Assembly (NCBI GenBank): GCA_028281765.1
Contig: JANQJF010000106.1
Location: 1-50,849, forward strand
DNA length: 50,849 bases
Reading direction: 5' to 3'
From: Planctomycetota bacterium
GTDB taxonomy: Bacteria > Planctomycetota > UBA1135 > UBA2386
Shown: one piece after another, positions 16,242 to 25,359 of the stretch
How positions within the stretch are numbered: position 1 is the stretch's first letter
How the letters are laid out: every line of letters starts with the position of its first letter
The notes under the pieces: generated by a model
The model's database searches: none
Seen by the model: only the letters and a program-made list of their open reading frames with translations
Told to the model about the DNA's origin: nothing
Made by a program: the position numbers and the translations under genes

Positions 16242-16699
16242 GACGGACTCATCTCGTGCAAGAGTTCCCGGATCGCCGACTCGTCGGTCGCCGTCTGGAT
16301 GAAGCGTCGGAAATCGGCGTTCCGTGCGAGCGTCGAGACCCAGCGCAGCGCCTGCAGGTGATCCTCGGCGGCATTCTCGGGGGCGAGGATCATGAACACC
16401 GTCTGCACGTCGCGACCGTCGACCGCCTGGTACGGAAGCCCGTCGGCGGAGCAGCCGAGCACGAGCGTCATCGTCGTGATCTGCTTGGCCTTCACGTGCG
16501 GCACGGCGATGCCGTTCCCGATGCCGGTGCTGCCGTTGGCCTCGCGGGCGAACAGCGCCTCCCGCAGCGGCTTTCGGTGCGCAGCCTTGATCCGGTTGGC
16601 GTCCGCTGCGGCCTGGACGAGTTCGACGATCGCGTCGTCCTTCGTCGTGGAACTCAGCGACGGCACGATGACCGCGTTGTCGATCAAGGCGGCGATCAT
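16238..16699 (-). CDS. ptsN: Nitrogen-type PTS IIA protein (PtsN-like)
   Basis: This 153-residue EIIA of the fructose/nitrogen family accepts phosphate on His68 in GIAVPHVK. Conserved surroundings include REALFAREANGSTGIGNG and the C-terminal DHLQALRWVSTLAR segment. In other bacteria PtsN regulates potassium uptake, nitrogen and stress responses rather than importing sugars. It overlaps hpf by 4 bases upstream and ptsH by 4 bases downstream, a tightly coupled operon. The same hpf-ptsN-NPr order occurs behind rpoN in Proteobacteria. Confidence 0.93.
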   Translation of the reverse strand: MIAALIDNAVIVPSLSSTTKDDAIVELVQAAADANRIKAAHRKPLREALFAREANGSTGIGNGIAVPHVKAKQITTMTLVLGCSADGLPYQAVDGRDVQTVFMILAPENAAEDHLQALRWVSTLARNADFRRFIQTATDESAIRELLHEMSPS

Positions 16700-17097
16700 C
16701 GGTTCAGGTCACGCCGCACGACATCGTCGTACGTCTCCTCGGGCTCCGGCGGCTGCTCGTCGACATCCATGTTCCGGATGCTGCCTTTGCCGTGGTCGCG
16801 CTGCTTCTCCTTGGCCTTGACGAGCTGACGCTCGAGCTTGGCCACGAGGCTGTCGACCGCGTTCGAGAAGTGCTCTTCCTGCTGCTTAGACACGAACGTC
16901 CCGGAGTGCTCGACGTGCACGATCATCTCGACCTCGGGCGCTTCGTGCGGCCCGTCCACGACGATCTCGATGCGCGAGATCCGATCGTGGAACTTGAGCA
17001 GGCGCACCGCCTTCTTGGTCGCGTATTCCTCCATCCGGCCAGAGACGTGCCCGTGACGGCTGGTGATCTCGATCGGGACTTCTCGGTTCGCACTCAT
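16696..17097 (-). CDS. hpf: Ribosome hibernation promoting factor, short form
   Basis: HPF/RaiA binds the 30S decoding region and inactivates ribosomes in slow growth. The 133-residue protein has the S30AE fold at about 7-105 (EITSRHGHVSGRMEEYATKK, then RIEIVVDGPHEAPEVEMIVH). An acidic tail of about 25 residues (QPPEPEETYDDVV) follows instead of the dimerising C-terminal domain of long HPF. It is first of the three overlapping genes hpf-ptsN-ptsH. A 89-base gap to truA separates it from the upstream genes. Confidence 0.93.
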   Translation of the reverse strand: MSANREVPIEITSRHGHVSGRMEEYATKKAVRLLKFHDRISRIEIVVDGPHEAPEVEMIVHVEHSGTFVSKQQEEHFSNAVDSLVAKLERQLVKAKEKQRDHGKGSIRNMDVDEQPPEPEETYDDVVRRDLNR

Positions 17098-17186
17098 CAG
17101 CGCTCCACCCTCATTGCAGACAGCAGGTCAAAACGGGTCCCGGGCCAACACCCGGTACAACAGTGAACTTTCGGTCAACTCGGACT

Positions 17187-17954
17187 TCAAGAGTGAGCTT
17201 CTTCCGCGTGGGAACCGTACAGAACCCGCTGCAGGAAAAGGCCCTGCGCCGGCGCGTTCGGCCCGGCTCGGCGCCGATCACACGAAGCGAGTATGTCCGC
17301 CACGTCGCTCTCCTCGAGCTTGTGCTTGCCGACCCAAATCAACGTACCGGCTATCGTCCGCACCATATTGTACAGGAATCCGTTGCCCTGGACGAACAGG
17401 TCGAACCCCGCCCGGCGCCGGACGACGTGGAGCCGGTCGATGCGGCGCACGGTCCCGCGCTGGCGCGGATAGCCCGGATTGGTCGCGAACGCGGCGAAAT
17501 CGTGCTCGCCGACCAGGCAGCGGGCAGCCCGACGCATCGCGTCGACGTCGAGCGGCACGCGAATCCACGCACAGAACGATCGCTCGTGCACGGGACGATC
17601 GCGGCTCGCCCGCACCCGGTAGACGTAGCGCTTCCCGGTCGCGCTGAAGCGCGCGTGGAACACGTCCGGAACGTCCCGCGCCTCGCGCACCGCGATGTCC
17701 TCGGGCAGCTTCGCGTTGAGCGCGCGCCGCAGCGCATCCGCACCGGCCTTCCAGTCGAGGTCGACATGCGCGCACTGACGGAGCGCGTGGACCCCGGCAT
17801 CGGTGCGTCCCGCGCCGTGGATCGCGGCATCGGTCGCAGTGATCTCGCGCACCGCATCCTCGAGCCGGGCCTGGATCGAGTCCTGGCCTGCCTGGCGCTG
17901 CCAGCCGGCATAGGCCGACCCGTCGTAGGCAATCGTCAGCAAGAACCTCGACAA
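17187..17954 (-). CDS. truA: tRNA pseudouridine(38-40) synthase TruA
   Basis: TruA isomerises uridines 38-40 in the anticodon stem-loop of many tRNAs. The 255-residue protein starts MSRFLLTIAYDGSAYAGWQR, has the catalytic motif GAGRTDAGVHA with Asp52, and further family blocks RYVYRV and FLYNMVRTIAGTLIWVG. Length is normal. It lies between the unknown membrane protein gene and hpf, all on one strand, within the rpoN neighbourhood; truA is not part of the usual rpoN-hpf-ptsN string. Confidence 0.96.
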   Translation of the reverse strand: MSRFLLTIAYDGSAYAGWQRQAGQDSIQARLEDAVREITATDAAIHGAGRTDAGVHALRQCAHVDLDWKAGADALRRALNAKLPEDIAVREARDVPDVFHARFSATGKRYVYRVRASRDRPVHERSFCAWIRVPLDVDAMRRAARCLVGEHDFAAFATNPGYPRQRGTVRRIDRLHVVRRRAGFDLFVQGNGFLYNMVRTIAGTLIWVGKHKLEESDVADILASCDRRRAGPNAPAQGLFLQRVLYGSHAEEAHS

Positions 17955-17978
17955 GTCGAAGATCGGACCCGAAGCGGG

Positions 17979-18752
17979 TCACTTGTGCAACAGCACGCGG
18001 CAGAAGAGCGCGGCGATGCCGCCGACGGTCACCGAGACCACTCCGAGGACCGGGCTGCCCACGACGAGCCCGAGATAGGCACCGGCGCCACCCCCGACGA
18101 GCACGAGCCACGTCGGCACCGCCCACGCGAGGAACGAACTCTTGCTCCGTTCCCGGCGGCCGGACACCGTGGGCTTCGTGCCCGAGACTCGGCCCTGGCT
18201 GTAGCTGACCCGGTTGCGGCCCGGGATCATCACGCTCGCGCCAGCGGACGAACGCTGCTTCTTGCGCGCCGGCGCGGGTGCGCCGAGCGTCGGCGCGGGC
18301 GTGCCCGGGGCCGGAGCCGGGGGCGGACGGAACTCGGCCGCACGATCGTTCGGTCGCCCCGCGACGATCGGCTCGGGGTCACTCGGCTTCGCCGGAACCG
18401 GGTCGCGTGGTGCAGCCGGAGTCGGATCCAACGACTCGACCTCGAGCGCGGCCGCCGCGGGATCCTCTCGCACGTCGTCGGCCGACCAGTCGAGATCGAA
18501 CGACATCAACGACTCGACGGACTCGCTGTCGGTCGGCGCGTTCACGGCCGGACCCGGAGAACCGCTGTCGGTCAAGGCGCACGGACCGAAGTCCTCGGCG
18601 TCGTCGAAGCCGCTGTCCGATCCGTATGGATTCTTGACGATGCTCTCGCCCTCTTCGGGCACCGCGAACAGCAGGTCTTCAGGAGACTCGTCCGCCGCGG
18701 ACGCACCGCCACCGGTCTTGGGACGCGGTGCAAAGGGATCGTCAGTATCCAT
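17979..18752 (-). CDS. Hypothetical membrane protein with long disordered N-terminus
   Basis: No family is recognised. The ATG at 18750-18752 lies 2 bases past the rpoN stop codon and gives a 257-residue product starting MDTDDPFAP. The first 130 residues are acidic and rich in Pro, Ala and Ser. The next 70 are Pro/Ala-rich and then basic (RKKQRSS, SGRRERSKSS). The C-terminus has two hydrophobic helices separated by Gly/Pro, within the last 50 residues, ending in the short basic tail RVLLHK. This looks like a tail-anchored cytoplasmic protein with a flexible arm. The close spacing suggests translational coupling to rpoN. Confidence 0.7.
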   Translation of the reverse strand: MDTDDPFAPRPKTGGGASAADESPEDLLFAVPEEGESIVKNPYGSDSGFDDAEDFGPCALTDSGSPGPAVNAPTDSESVESLMSFDLDWSADDVREDPAAAALEVESLDPTPAAPRDPVPAKPSDPEPIVAGRPNDRAAEFRPPPAPAPGTPAPTLGAPAPARKKQRSSAGASVMIPGRNRVSYSQGRVSGTKPTVSGRRERSKSSFLAWAVPTWLVLVGGGAGAYLGLVVGSPVLGVVSVTVGGIAALFCRVLLHK

Positions 18753-18754
18753 GC

Positions 18755-20128
18755 TCAGCTTCCGTGCTTCCTTCGCTGCCAACTCGAACGAAAACCCAAC
18801 TCCTGGCGGTGCTTCGCCACCGTCCGACGCGCGACTTCGATCCCCCGCTCTCGCAGGAGGTCGACGATCTGCTCATCGGACAATGGCCTCCGCTTGTCTT
18901 CGTCGGCGATCAGCGCCCCGATTTCGTGCCGAATCGCCATGCGCCCCATGCCATCGGGGTTCGGGCCGACCTGTTTCGTCCGCCGTGCGCCGTCGAAGAA
19001 CTCACGCAGCGCGATCACCCCGTGGTCCGTTTGGACGTACTTCCCGGAGATCGCCCGGCTGACCGTGCTGTTGTGCAGGCCGAGTTCGTCGGCGATGACC
19101 GACATACGCATCGGGCGCACCGCGCTGCGGCCCCGTTCCAGGAACCCGCGCTGGCGCGCCATGAGCGCGGCGCCGACGCGGGCCAGGGTCTCTCGACGCT
19201 GCTCGACGGCGGCGATCAGGTCCCGCGCCGACTGCATCTTGTCCCGAAGGTAGCTCCGCACCGGCCGCGCCGTCGTCGAGGCCCGCATCATCGACGCGTA
19301 CTCGTCGCTGATCCGCAGCACCGGCAGCGACAGGTCGTCGACGACGACGTGGAACTCGCCGTCGGCCCGTCGCTCGACCGCGAGGTCCGGGCGCACCTGC
19401 GGCGCGTAATCGTCTCGGAACGCCGAGCCCGGCCGCGGATCGAGGTCGCGAATCCGTTCGAGCAGACGCTGGACCTCGTCGATCGACGACTCGAGCGCGC
19501 TCGCGACCTCGGGGATCCGATTGCGCGAGAGCTCCTGCAGGTGCTCCTGCAGGAGCGATGCGATCTGTGGGTAGTCGGGGTCGTCGTCGGCGACCTGCGC
19601 GAGCATCGCCTCGATCGCACTGTGGCATCCGACGCCTCGGGGGTCGAGCGAACGCAGTACCGCGACCGCGGCCTCGGCGCACTCGGCGCCAACCAGCTGC
19701 ACGACCTCGTCCTTGTCGAGCGGGAGCAAGCCACGCTCGTCGAGCGCATCGATCAGCGTCTCGACGGCGTAACGCACCGGCACCGGCAGCTGCCGCAACG
19801 CGAGCTGCTGCAGGAGGTGGTCGCGCAACCCCGCCGCATGACCGGGCACGTTCTTCAACCACTCGCTCTTCGCGTCGGCCGCGCCGTCGCTCGGCACGCG
19901 GAACCGATCGGGATCGAAGTCCTCGTCGCGCTCCCGCTGCGCCTCGTCCTCGGTACTCGCGTCCGGCGTCGCGATCGCTTCGAGCAGCTCGTTCTGCGCG
20001 AGCTCGGCCTCGATCAATCCGCAGAGGTCGACCGTCGACATCTGCAGGATCTCGATCGACCGCAACATCTGCGGCATCAGCGCCATACGCTGTTGCTGAC
20101 GCTGCGACAGATTCGCGTTCAGGTTCAT
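18755..20128 (-). CDS. rpoN: RNA polymerase sigma-54 factor
   Basis: Sigma-54 directs transcription from -24/-12 promoters that need an AAA+ activator. The 457-residue protein has the Gln-rich region I (LSQRQQQRMALMPQMLRSIE, with QNELLE in place of NPLLE), a core-binding region at about 95-250, and the DNA-binding C-terminus. The RpoN box ARRTVAKHRQELG is at about 433-445, close to the canonical ARRTVAKYRE. The helix-turn-helix segment VIADELGLHNSTVSRAISGK precedes it. Sigma-54 controls pilus genes in several bacteria; no activator gene or clear -24/-12 promoter was found in the window. Confidence 0.96.
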   Translation of the reverse strand: MNLNANLSQRQQQRMALMPQMLRSIEILQMSTVDLCGLIEAELAQNELLEAIATPDASTEDEAQRERDEDFDPDRFRVPSDGAADAKSEWLKNVPGHAAGLRDHLLQQLALRQLPVPVRYAVETLIDALDERGLLPLDKDEVVQLVGAECAEAAVAVLRSLDPRGVGCHSAIEAMLAQVADDDPDYPQIASLLQEHLQELSRNRIPEVASALESSIDEVQRLLERIRDLDPRPGSAFRDDYAPQVRPDLAVERRADGEFHVVVDDLSLPVLRISDEYASMMRASTTARPVRSYLRDKMQSARDLIAAVEQRRETLARVGAALMARQRGFLERGRSAVRPMRMSVIADELGLHNSTVSRAISGKYVQTDHGVIALREFFDGARRTKQVGPNPDGMGRMAIRHEIGALIADEDKRRPLSDEQIVDLLRERGIEVARRTVAKHRQELGFRSSWQRRKHGS

Positions 20129-20218
20129 GACGAAGAGCTCGACGGCGAGAAAACCGACACTGTCGAGTCTTTCGGCAGTCTGAAACGATTGCTTGGGCTC
20201 TGTCTCGTGGCCGCCGTG

Positions 20219-22699
20219 TCACCGCGGTTTGCGACGACGACCCGGACGGTCGGGCTTCGCACGCAGCGGATCGTCCGGCCACGCATGCTTCGGGTAGCGG
20301 TTGCGCAGCTCCGATTGCACGCGCGGATAGATCGTCTGCCAGAAACTGGCGAGGTCCGAAGTGATCTGCACCGGCCGCCCGTTCGGTGCGAGGAGCTGCA
20401 ACTGCAGCGGCACCGCCCCGCCGGCGAGACGCGGCGTCTCCGGAGTACCGAAGAACTCCTGCAGCCGCGCCGCGATGTGCGGCTCGGGATCGTAGTCGAC
20501 CCGCAGCTCGCGTCCCGAGGCGAGCGTGACCTTGTCCGGCGCCTCGCGCCGCACGAGCTCCTGCTGCGTGCGCGTCAGCGTGCTTCTCAGGAGATCGAGC
20601 ACCGGCGCGTCGCGGAAGTCCCGCAGGTTCCGTTTGCCCGGTGCGAGTTGCGCCGCGGCCTCACCCACCTCCTCGGTGCCGATTGCCGGTAGCTCGGCCG
20701 ACGGCATCGCGCGACGCAGCCACTCGAGCCGCGCGAGGAAGCGACGGAGCGTGCGCTGGTCGCCGAGATGCCGGAACGGATCCGACCGCACCGCGTCCGC
20801 GAGCATCGTCTCGATCGCCGCGGCGTCCGCCCGCCCGCCGCGCTGCTCCTCGAGCACGAGATCGAAGAACATCGTCCGCGTGATCGCGACCGCCTGCCCA
20901 CCGCTCGTCAACTCGGCCGTGTGGACCACGCGCAGACCGTCGGGGTACACCTCCTCGAGCCAGTCGCGCTCGACGACGAGGCCGAGCCGCAACACCGAAC
21001 GCGACTTCCCGCCGCGCCCGTCGTCGACACGCAGCGCGACAAGGAGCCCGACGTCAGCGAACGCGGGGTCGTCGGCGACGACCCCGCGACCCGACGCGAG
21101 CTGTCCCTTGCCATCGCCCTTGCAGCGCACGACACGATCCGGGAATCCCGCGATGACCGCGCACCCGACCGCCATCGCGTCTTCGGTCCCGGGTCCGGCG
21201 CGCAGGATCTTGCGCAACCGTTCCCGCGTGCGAGCCGCCGACCGCGCCGCGCCGACGTCGATCCCCAGCGCCTGGCACTCATGGCGCCGGAAGCCCCCGC
21301 GCTCGGCCGCGGCGAACGCCTCCCACCACGTCGCGAGGTCCGCGCCGCGCCCGCGCCAAGGCTCGCGCTCCTGAATCAGCGCGGCGATCTCGGCCGCGGC
21401 CGCCGCGCAGTCACGGCGCACCGCCTCGCACAGCATCCGTCCGAGTCGGGGATGCACCGGCAGTCGCATCGCCTCCCGACCGTCCGCCGTGATTCTTCCC
21501 TTCTCGACCAGGCCGAGCTGCGCGAGAAGATCGTCGGCTCGCTCCAGCGCCGCGGTGTCCGGCGTTTCGAACCAGCCGAACTCGCGCGGGTCGCGACCCG
21601 CGAACTCGCGCACCATGAGGCTCGGCCCCGAGAGATCGATCCGCCGGATCTCCGCCGGCTCGAACTCGGGAAAGCCGCGCTCGTCGACGCGCGACCAGAG
21701 GCGGTAGCAGACGCCGGGCCCCGTGCGGCCGGCGCGGCCCGCGCGCTGCGCGGCCGACGCGAGGCTGACCCGCTCGACGCGCAGCACGTCGAGTCCGCGC
21801 GCGGTGTCGTGGCGCAGTTGACGAACGAGCCCGGTGTCGACGACGGCCGTGACGCCTTCGATCGTCAGCGAACTCTCCGCGACGTTCGTCGCGAGCACGA
21901 CCTTGCGCCGCTCGGCCGGCTGCAACGCGCGGTCCTGCGCCGCGGCGTCGAGGCTGCCGTGCAGGGGCAGGACCTCGAGCTGCCGGTTTCGAGCCAGCTC
22001 CGCGAGGTCCCGCTCCGCGCGACGGATCTCGGCCATACCCGGCAAGAACACGAGGACGTCACCGCGCGTCTCGTCGAGCGCCCGCGCGACTGCTGGACGC
22101 ACGCGGTCGAGGGTTTCGTCGCCGCTGGAACGATCGACGTACTCGATCCGCACCTCGTGCACGCGCCCCTCCGCGTCCACGTGCCCACACGGCTCCAAGA
22201 ACGCGCGCACCGGCTCGACGTCGAGAGTCGCCGACATCACGACGATGCGAAGATCGGGGCGCACCGTCTCCCGGATCTCGCGCAGCATCGCGATCGCGAG
22301 ATCGGTCTCGACGTGCCGCTCGTGAAACTCGTCGAGGACGACGACGTCGACCCCTTCGAGATACGGGTCGGCGATTACGCGGCGCACGAGAACGCCTTCG
22401 GTCAGAAACCGCAGCCTCGTGTGCTTGCGCACCTTCCGGTCGTCCCGCACCTCGTAGCCGACCAGGTCGCCGACCTGCGAACCGAGCTCGGACGCGACGC
22501 GGCGGGCGGCAGCGCGCGCCGCGATCCGGCGCGGCTCGAGCACGAGGACCTGCCCCGCGCAGAGATCGAGCAGCACCGGCGGCACGCGCGTCGTCTTGCC
22601 GGACCCCGGTGGCGACGCGATCGTCAGCGCCGTCGCGTCCCGCAGCTCGTCGACGATCCGCGGGAGGACGGCGTCGACCGGCAGCTCGGGCGCGGTCAC
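20219..22699 (-). CDS. hrpB: ATP-dependent helicase HrpB
   Basis: HrpB is a DExH-box helicase of unclear cellular role. The 826-residue protein has the P-loop SPPGSGKT at about 29-36, DEFH at 123-126, SAT at 156-158 and motif VI QRAGRAGRTGPG at about 316. The helicase-associated region follows, and the family-typical C-terminal domain includes RRFLARLEWLRR and ends in a basic tail (RAKPDRPGRRRKPR). Length matches HrpB rather than HrpA. The start overlaps the recR stop by 4 bases, so hrpB is translationally coupled to recR. Confidence 0.94.
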   Translation of the reverse strand: MTAPELPVDAVLPRIVDELRDATALTIASPPGSGKTTRVPPVLLDLCAGQVLVLEPRRIAARAAARRVASELGSQVGDLVGYEVRDDRKVRKHTRLRFLTEGVLVRRVIADPYLEGVDVVVLDEFHERHVETDLAIAMLREIRETVRPDLRIVVMSATLDVEPVRAFLEPCGHVDAEGRVHEVRIEYVDRSSGDETLDRVRPAVARALDETRGDVLVFLPGMAEIRRAERDLAELARNRQLEVLPLHGSLDAAAQDRALQPAERRKVVLATNVAESSLTIEGVTAVVDTGLVRQLRHDTARGLDVLRVERVSLASAAQRAGRAGRTGPGVCYRLWSRVDERGFPEFEPAEIRRIDLSGPSLMVREFAGRDPREFGWFETPDTAALERADDLLAQLGLVEKGRITADGREAMRLPVHPRLGRMLCEAVRRDCAAAAAEIAALIQEREPWRGRGADLATWWEAFAAAERGGFRRHECQALGIDVGAARSAARTRERLRKILRAGPGTEDAMAVGCAVIAGFPDRVVRCKGDGKGQLASGRGVVADDPAFADVGLLVALRVDDGRGGKSRSVLRLGLVVERDWLEEVYPDGLRVVHTAELTSGGQAVAITRTMFFDLVLEEQRGGRADAAAIETMLADAVRSDPFRHLGDQRTLRRFLARLEWLRRAMPSAELPAIGTEEVGEAAAQLAPGKRNLRDFRDAPVLDLLRSTLTRTQQELVRREAPDKVTLASGRELRVDYDPEPHIAARLQEFFGTPETPRLAGGAVPLQLQLLAPNGRPVQITSDLASFWQTIYPRVQSELRNRYPKHAWPDDPLRAKPDRPGRRRKPR

Positions 22700-23292
22700 G
22701 ACAGCGGCCGGCGCCCTTCGACCGCGTCGGAGAGGATCGACTTCGAAACCTGCGTGATCGTCGCGCCCGCCGGAATGCCGCGCGCGATCCGCGTCAAGCG
22801 CGCGCCGGTCTCGGCGAGCCGCTCGACGATCAGCTGCGCGGTGCCCTCACCCTCGAGATCGGGGTTCGTCGCGAGCACGATCTCCTCCGGCGGCTCGTCG
22901 CGGATCCGCTGCTCGAGCGCGGTCAGCGTCAGGTCGTCGAGGCCGATGCCTTCGAGACTCGAGACGCGCCCCTGCAACACGTGGTAGAGACCGCGGAACC
23001 CGGACTCTTCGAACGCGGCGACGTCCCGCGGGTCCTCGACTACGAGCACGACGGAACGATCCCGCGTCTCGTCGGCGCACACGCGGCACGGCTCGACTTC
23101 GTCGAGGTTGAAGCACTGCGAGCAGACCTTCGTCGAATTGCGCGCGTCCTCGATCGCCTTCACGAGCTCCGCGGCGACGCGCTTCTCCGAGCGCAGCAGG
23201 AAGTAGGTCAGACGCTCGGACGTCTTCGGCCCGATCCCGGGCAGGCGACCGAAGCTCTCGATCAGTCGTTCGACGCTGCGCGGTCGCGACAC
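22696..23292 (-). CDS. recR: Recombination mediator RecR
   Basis: RecR acts with RecO (and RecF) to load RecA at gaps. The 198-residue protein has the helix-hairpin-helix LPGIGPKTSERL at about 17-28, a four-Cys zinc finger (C57, C60, C69, C72 in CSQC...CRVC), and the Toprim domain starting about 80 with VVEDPRDVAAFE. Length is normal. It follows ybaB and dnaX in the widely conserved dnaX-ybaB-recR order and overlaps hrpB by 4 bases. Confidence 0.96.
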   Translation of the reverse strand: MSRPRSVERLIESFGRLPGIGPKTSERLTYFLLRSEKRVAAELVKAIEDARNSTKVCSQCFNLDEVEPCRVCADETRDRSVVLVVEDPRDVAAFEESGFRGLYHVLQGRVSSLEGIGLDDLTLTALEQRIRDEPPEEIVLATNPDLEGEGTAQLIVERLAETGARLTRIARGIPAGATITQVSKSILSDAVEGRRPLS

Positions 23293-23309
23293 GTTTCGAT
23301 CGAGCCGGG

Positions 23310-23636
23310 CTAGAAGCCCATTCCGGGCAGGTTCATGCCGCCCGTGACCTTCGACATCTCGCGCTGCCGCAGCTCGCGCGACGCGTCGACCGCCTGCCGC
23401 ATGGCGACGGTCACGAGATCCTCGAGCCCCTCGACGTCCTCGGGGTCGACGGCGGCCTTGTCGATGGTCACCGACTGCACCTCTTGGTTGCCGTTCACCA
23501 CGACCTTGACGGCGCCGCCGCCAGCCGTGCCTTCGACCATCCGCTCCGAGAGACCGCGCTCGGTCTCCTGGATGCGCTTCTGCATCTCTTGGGCCTGCTT
23601 GAGCAGGCTCCCCATGTCACCGAATCCTGAGGCCAT
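23310..23636 (-). CDS. ybaB: Nucleoid-associated protein, YbaB/EbfC family
   Basis: YbaB/EbfC proteins are small dimeric DNA-binding proteins. The 108-residue product has the conserved pattern GSLLKQAQEMQKRIQETE followed by VEGTAGGGAVKVVVNG and SVTIDKAAVDPED. Length is normal. It lies between dnaX (68 bases upstream) and recR (17 bases downstream), the standard gene order, probably one operon. Confidence 0.95.
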   Translation of the reverse strand: MASGFGDMGSLLKQAQEMQKRIQETERGLSERMVEGTAGGGAVKVVVNGNQEVQSVTIDKAAVDPEDVEGLEDLVTVAMRQAVDASRELRQREMSKVTGGMNLPGMGF

Positions 23637-23704
23637 GCCTTGTCCTAATTGTGGGGACAGTCTGTTTGTGGGTACAGGCTGTGTCGGGAGTTGAATGGTA
23701 CGGT

Positions 23705-25261
23705 CTAACTATCTTCCAAGAACTTCCCGTCGAACTTCTTGGCGATTCGATCGACCGCTTTGCCGGGCGGCTTCTGCGACGACGGCTTGCGGATGCTTGC
23801 CGCGCCGCCGGCCCCGGCAGCCTGCTGGAGCTGCACCGGCCGCCCCGCGATCTCGGTCAGCAATTCGGTCAGGAGCGCCCGCACCTCGGTCGACGCGAGT
23901 CGGTCGGCGTGCATCTTGCGGTGGCTCGTCAGCTTGATCGTGACGACGCCCTGCTCGTCGGGGCCCTGGAAGTCACACGCGTCGACCGTCGCCTGCAGCA
24001 TCGGCTTGCGCTGGGAGACGAGGGCCGAGAGCGCACCTTTGATCCCGGCCGCCGGCACCGCGACCGGCGCGGCCGCTGCCGGCGCGGCGGCCGCGGTCAC
24101 GGGCGCCCCGCTCGCGAGCTGACTGACGACGTCCGCGAGCGAAGGCACGCGACCGGCCTCGGCGAGGCGCAGCATCGTGATCTCGAGCACGAGCCGTCGG
24201 TCGTCGAGGCGTCGGATCCGCTCCCGGCCGAGCAACGCGGCCTGGATCATCGCGTCGATGCGATCACCATCAACGTCCTTCGCGATCGCGACGAGCCGCT
24301 CCCGCACGGCACCCGACATGACGACGAGACCGCTTTCGGGACCGTCGATCGACAGGACGAGGATCGCTCGCAAGACGTCGACGACCTCGCCGAGCGCTTC
24401 CCGTTCGTCGACGCCTCCTTCGGCGACCGCGGCCGCGAAGTGCAGACCGGCCGCGCCGTCGCCCTCGAGGAGCTTCTCGACGACGTCGGTCACGCGATCC
24501 AGGCCAACGCGATGCACGAGGCTGCGGTAGGCCTCGACGTCGAGTTTGCCGCCGTTCTGCAGCGCGACCGGCAGGACCCGTTCGAGCGCGGTCTCCGCGT
24601 CGCGCATGCCGCCACGGCTCGCGGCGGCGATCTCGCCGAGCACGCCGTCCTCGACCTCGAGGTTCTCGTGCGTGCAGATCGCGCGCAGCCGCTCGATGAT
24701 GTCGGTGTCACCGATGCGCCGGAACAGGTGCACCTGACACCGGGATCGAATCGTCTCCGGAACCTTGTGGAGCTCGGTCGTCGCGAGGATGAACACGACG
24801 TTCTTCGGCGGTTCCTCGAGCGTCTTCAGGAACGCGTTGAACGCGTTCCTCGTCAGCATGTGCACCTCGTCGAGGATGTACACCTTGTAGCGCGACCCCA
24901 TCGACGCGAAGCCCACTCGGTCGCGCAGGTCCCGGATGTCGTCGACGAGGTTGTGCGACGCGGCGTCGATCTCGACGACGTCCGGGTTCTTGCCGTCGAG
25001 CGTCGTCAGGCACGCGTGGCACTTGCCGCACGGCGTGGGCGTCGGGCCTTCCTCGCAGTTCAGAGCGCGAGCGACGATGCGCGCGAGCGTCGTCTTGCCG
25101 ACCCCCCGGCTGCCCGAGAAGAGCAGTGCGTGCGGCACGCGATCCTGCTCGAGCGCCGACTTCAGCGACTGCAGGACCGACTGTTGGCCGACGACCTCGT
25201 CGAACGTCCGCGGCCGAAAACGGCGAGCGACGACGCGGTAGGGTGTGGGGTCGGTGGACAT
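23705..25261 (-). CDS. dnaX: DNA polymerase III subunits gamma/tau
   Basis: DnaX is the clamp-loader ATPase. The ATG at 25259-25261 gives a 518-residue protein starting MSTDPTPYRVVARRFRP, the usual N-terminus. The P-loop GSRGVGKT is at 50-57, the zinc site has C69, C78, C81 and C84, DEVH is at 131-134 and the SRC motif at 173-175. Domain III ends near 370, then an Ala/Pro linker and a tau-type C-terminal domain finish at FDGKFLEDS. A longer frame upstream is rejected because it is not DnaX-like. No A-rich slippery site for a programmed frameshift was seen, so a separate gamma form is not evident. It heads dnaX-ybaB-recR-hrpB. Confidence 0.96.
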   Translation of the reverse strand: MSTDPTPYRVVARRFRPRTFDEVVGQQSVLQSLKSALEQDRVPHALLFSGSRGVGKTTLARIVARALNCEEGPTPTPCGKCHACLTTLDGKNPDVVEIDAASHNLVDDIRDLRDRVGFASMGSRYKVYILDEVHMLTRNAFNAFLKTLEEPPKNVVFILATTELHKVPETIRSRCQVHLFRRIGDTDIIERLRAICTHENLEVEDGVLGEIAAASRGGMRDAETALERVLPVALQNGGKLDVEAYRSLVHRVGLDRVTDVVEKLLEGDGAAGLHFAAAVAEGGVDEREALGEVVDVLRAILVLSIDGPESGLVVMSGAVRERLVAIAKDVDGDRIDAMIQAALLGRERIRRLDDRRLVLEITMLRLAEAGRVPSLADVVSQLASGAPVTAAAAPAAAAPVAVPAAGIKGALSALVSQRKPMLQATVDACDFQGPDEQGVVTIKLTSHRKMHADRLASTEVRALLTELLTEIAGRPVQLQQAAGAGGAASIRKPSSQKPPGKAVDRIAKKFDGKFLEDS

Positions 25262-25359
25262 CGGCCCAGAGTGTACGGCCGACGCGCTCCGATCTACAGC
25301 AGCGGCTGAGATCCGATCGGATCGCGGTCGCAGAGCCGCTTCGCGCCGCCCGGCGTGAT

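Noticed and set aside
20768..22987. A 739-codon plus-strand frame opposite hrpB
   Set aside because: It is antisense to a complete HrpB with all helicase motifs; its composition (RRR, RPR, DVE strings) is typical of frame shadows.
23705..25261. Programmed frameshift in dnaX
   Set aside because: No A-rich slippery heptamer was seen, and the frame runs through to a tau-type C-terminus.
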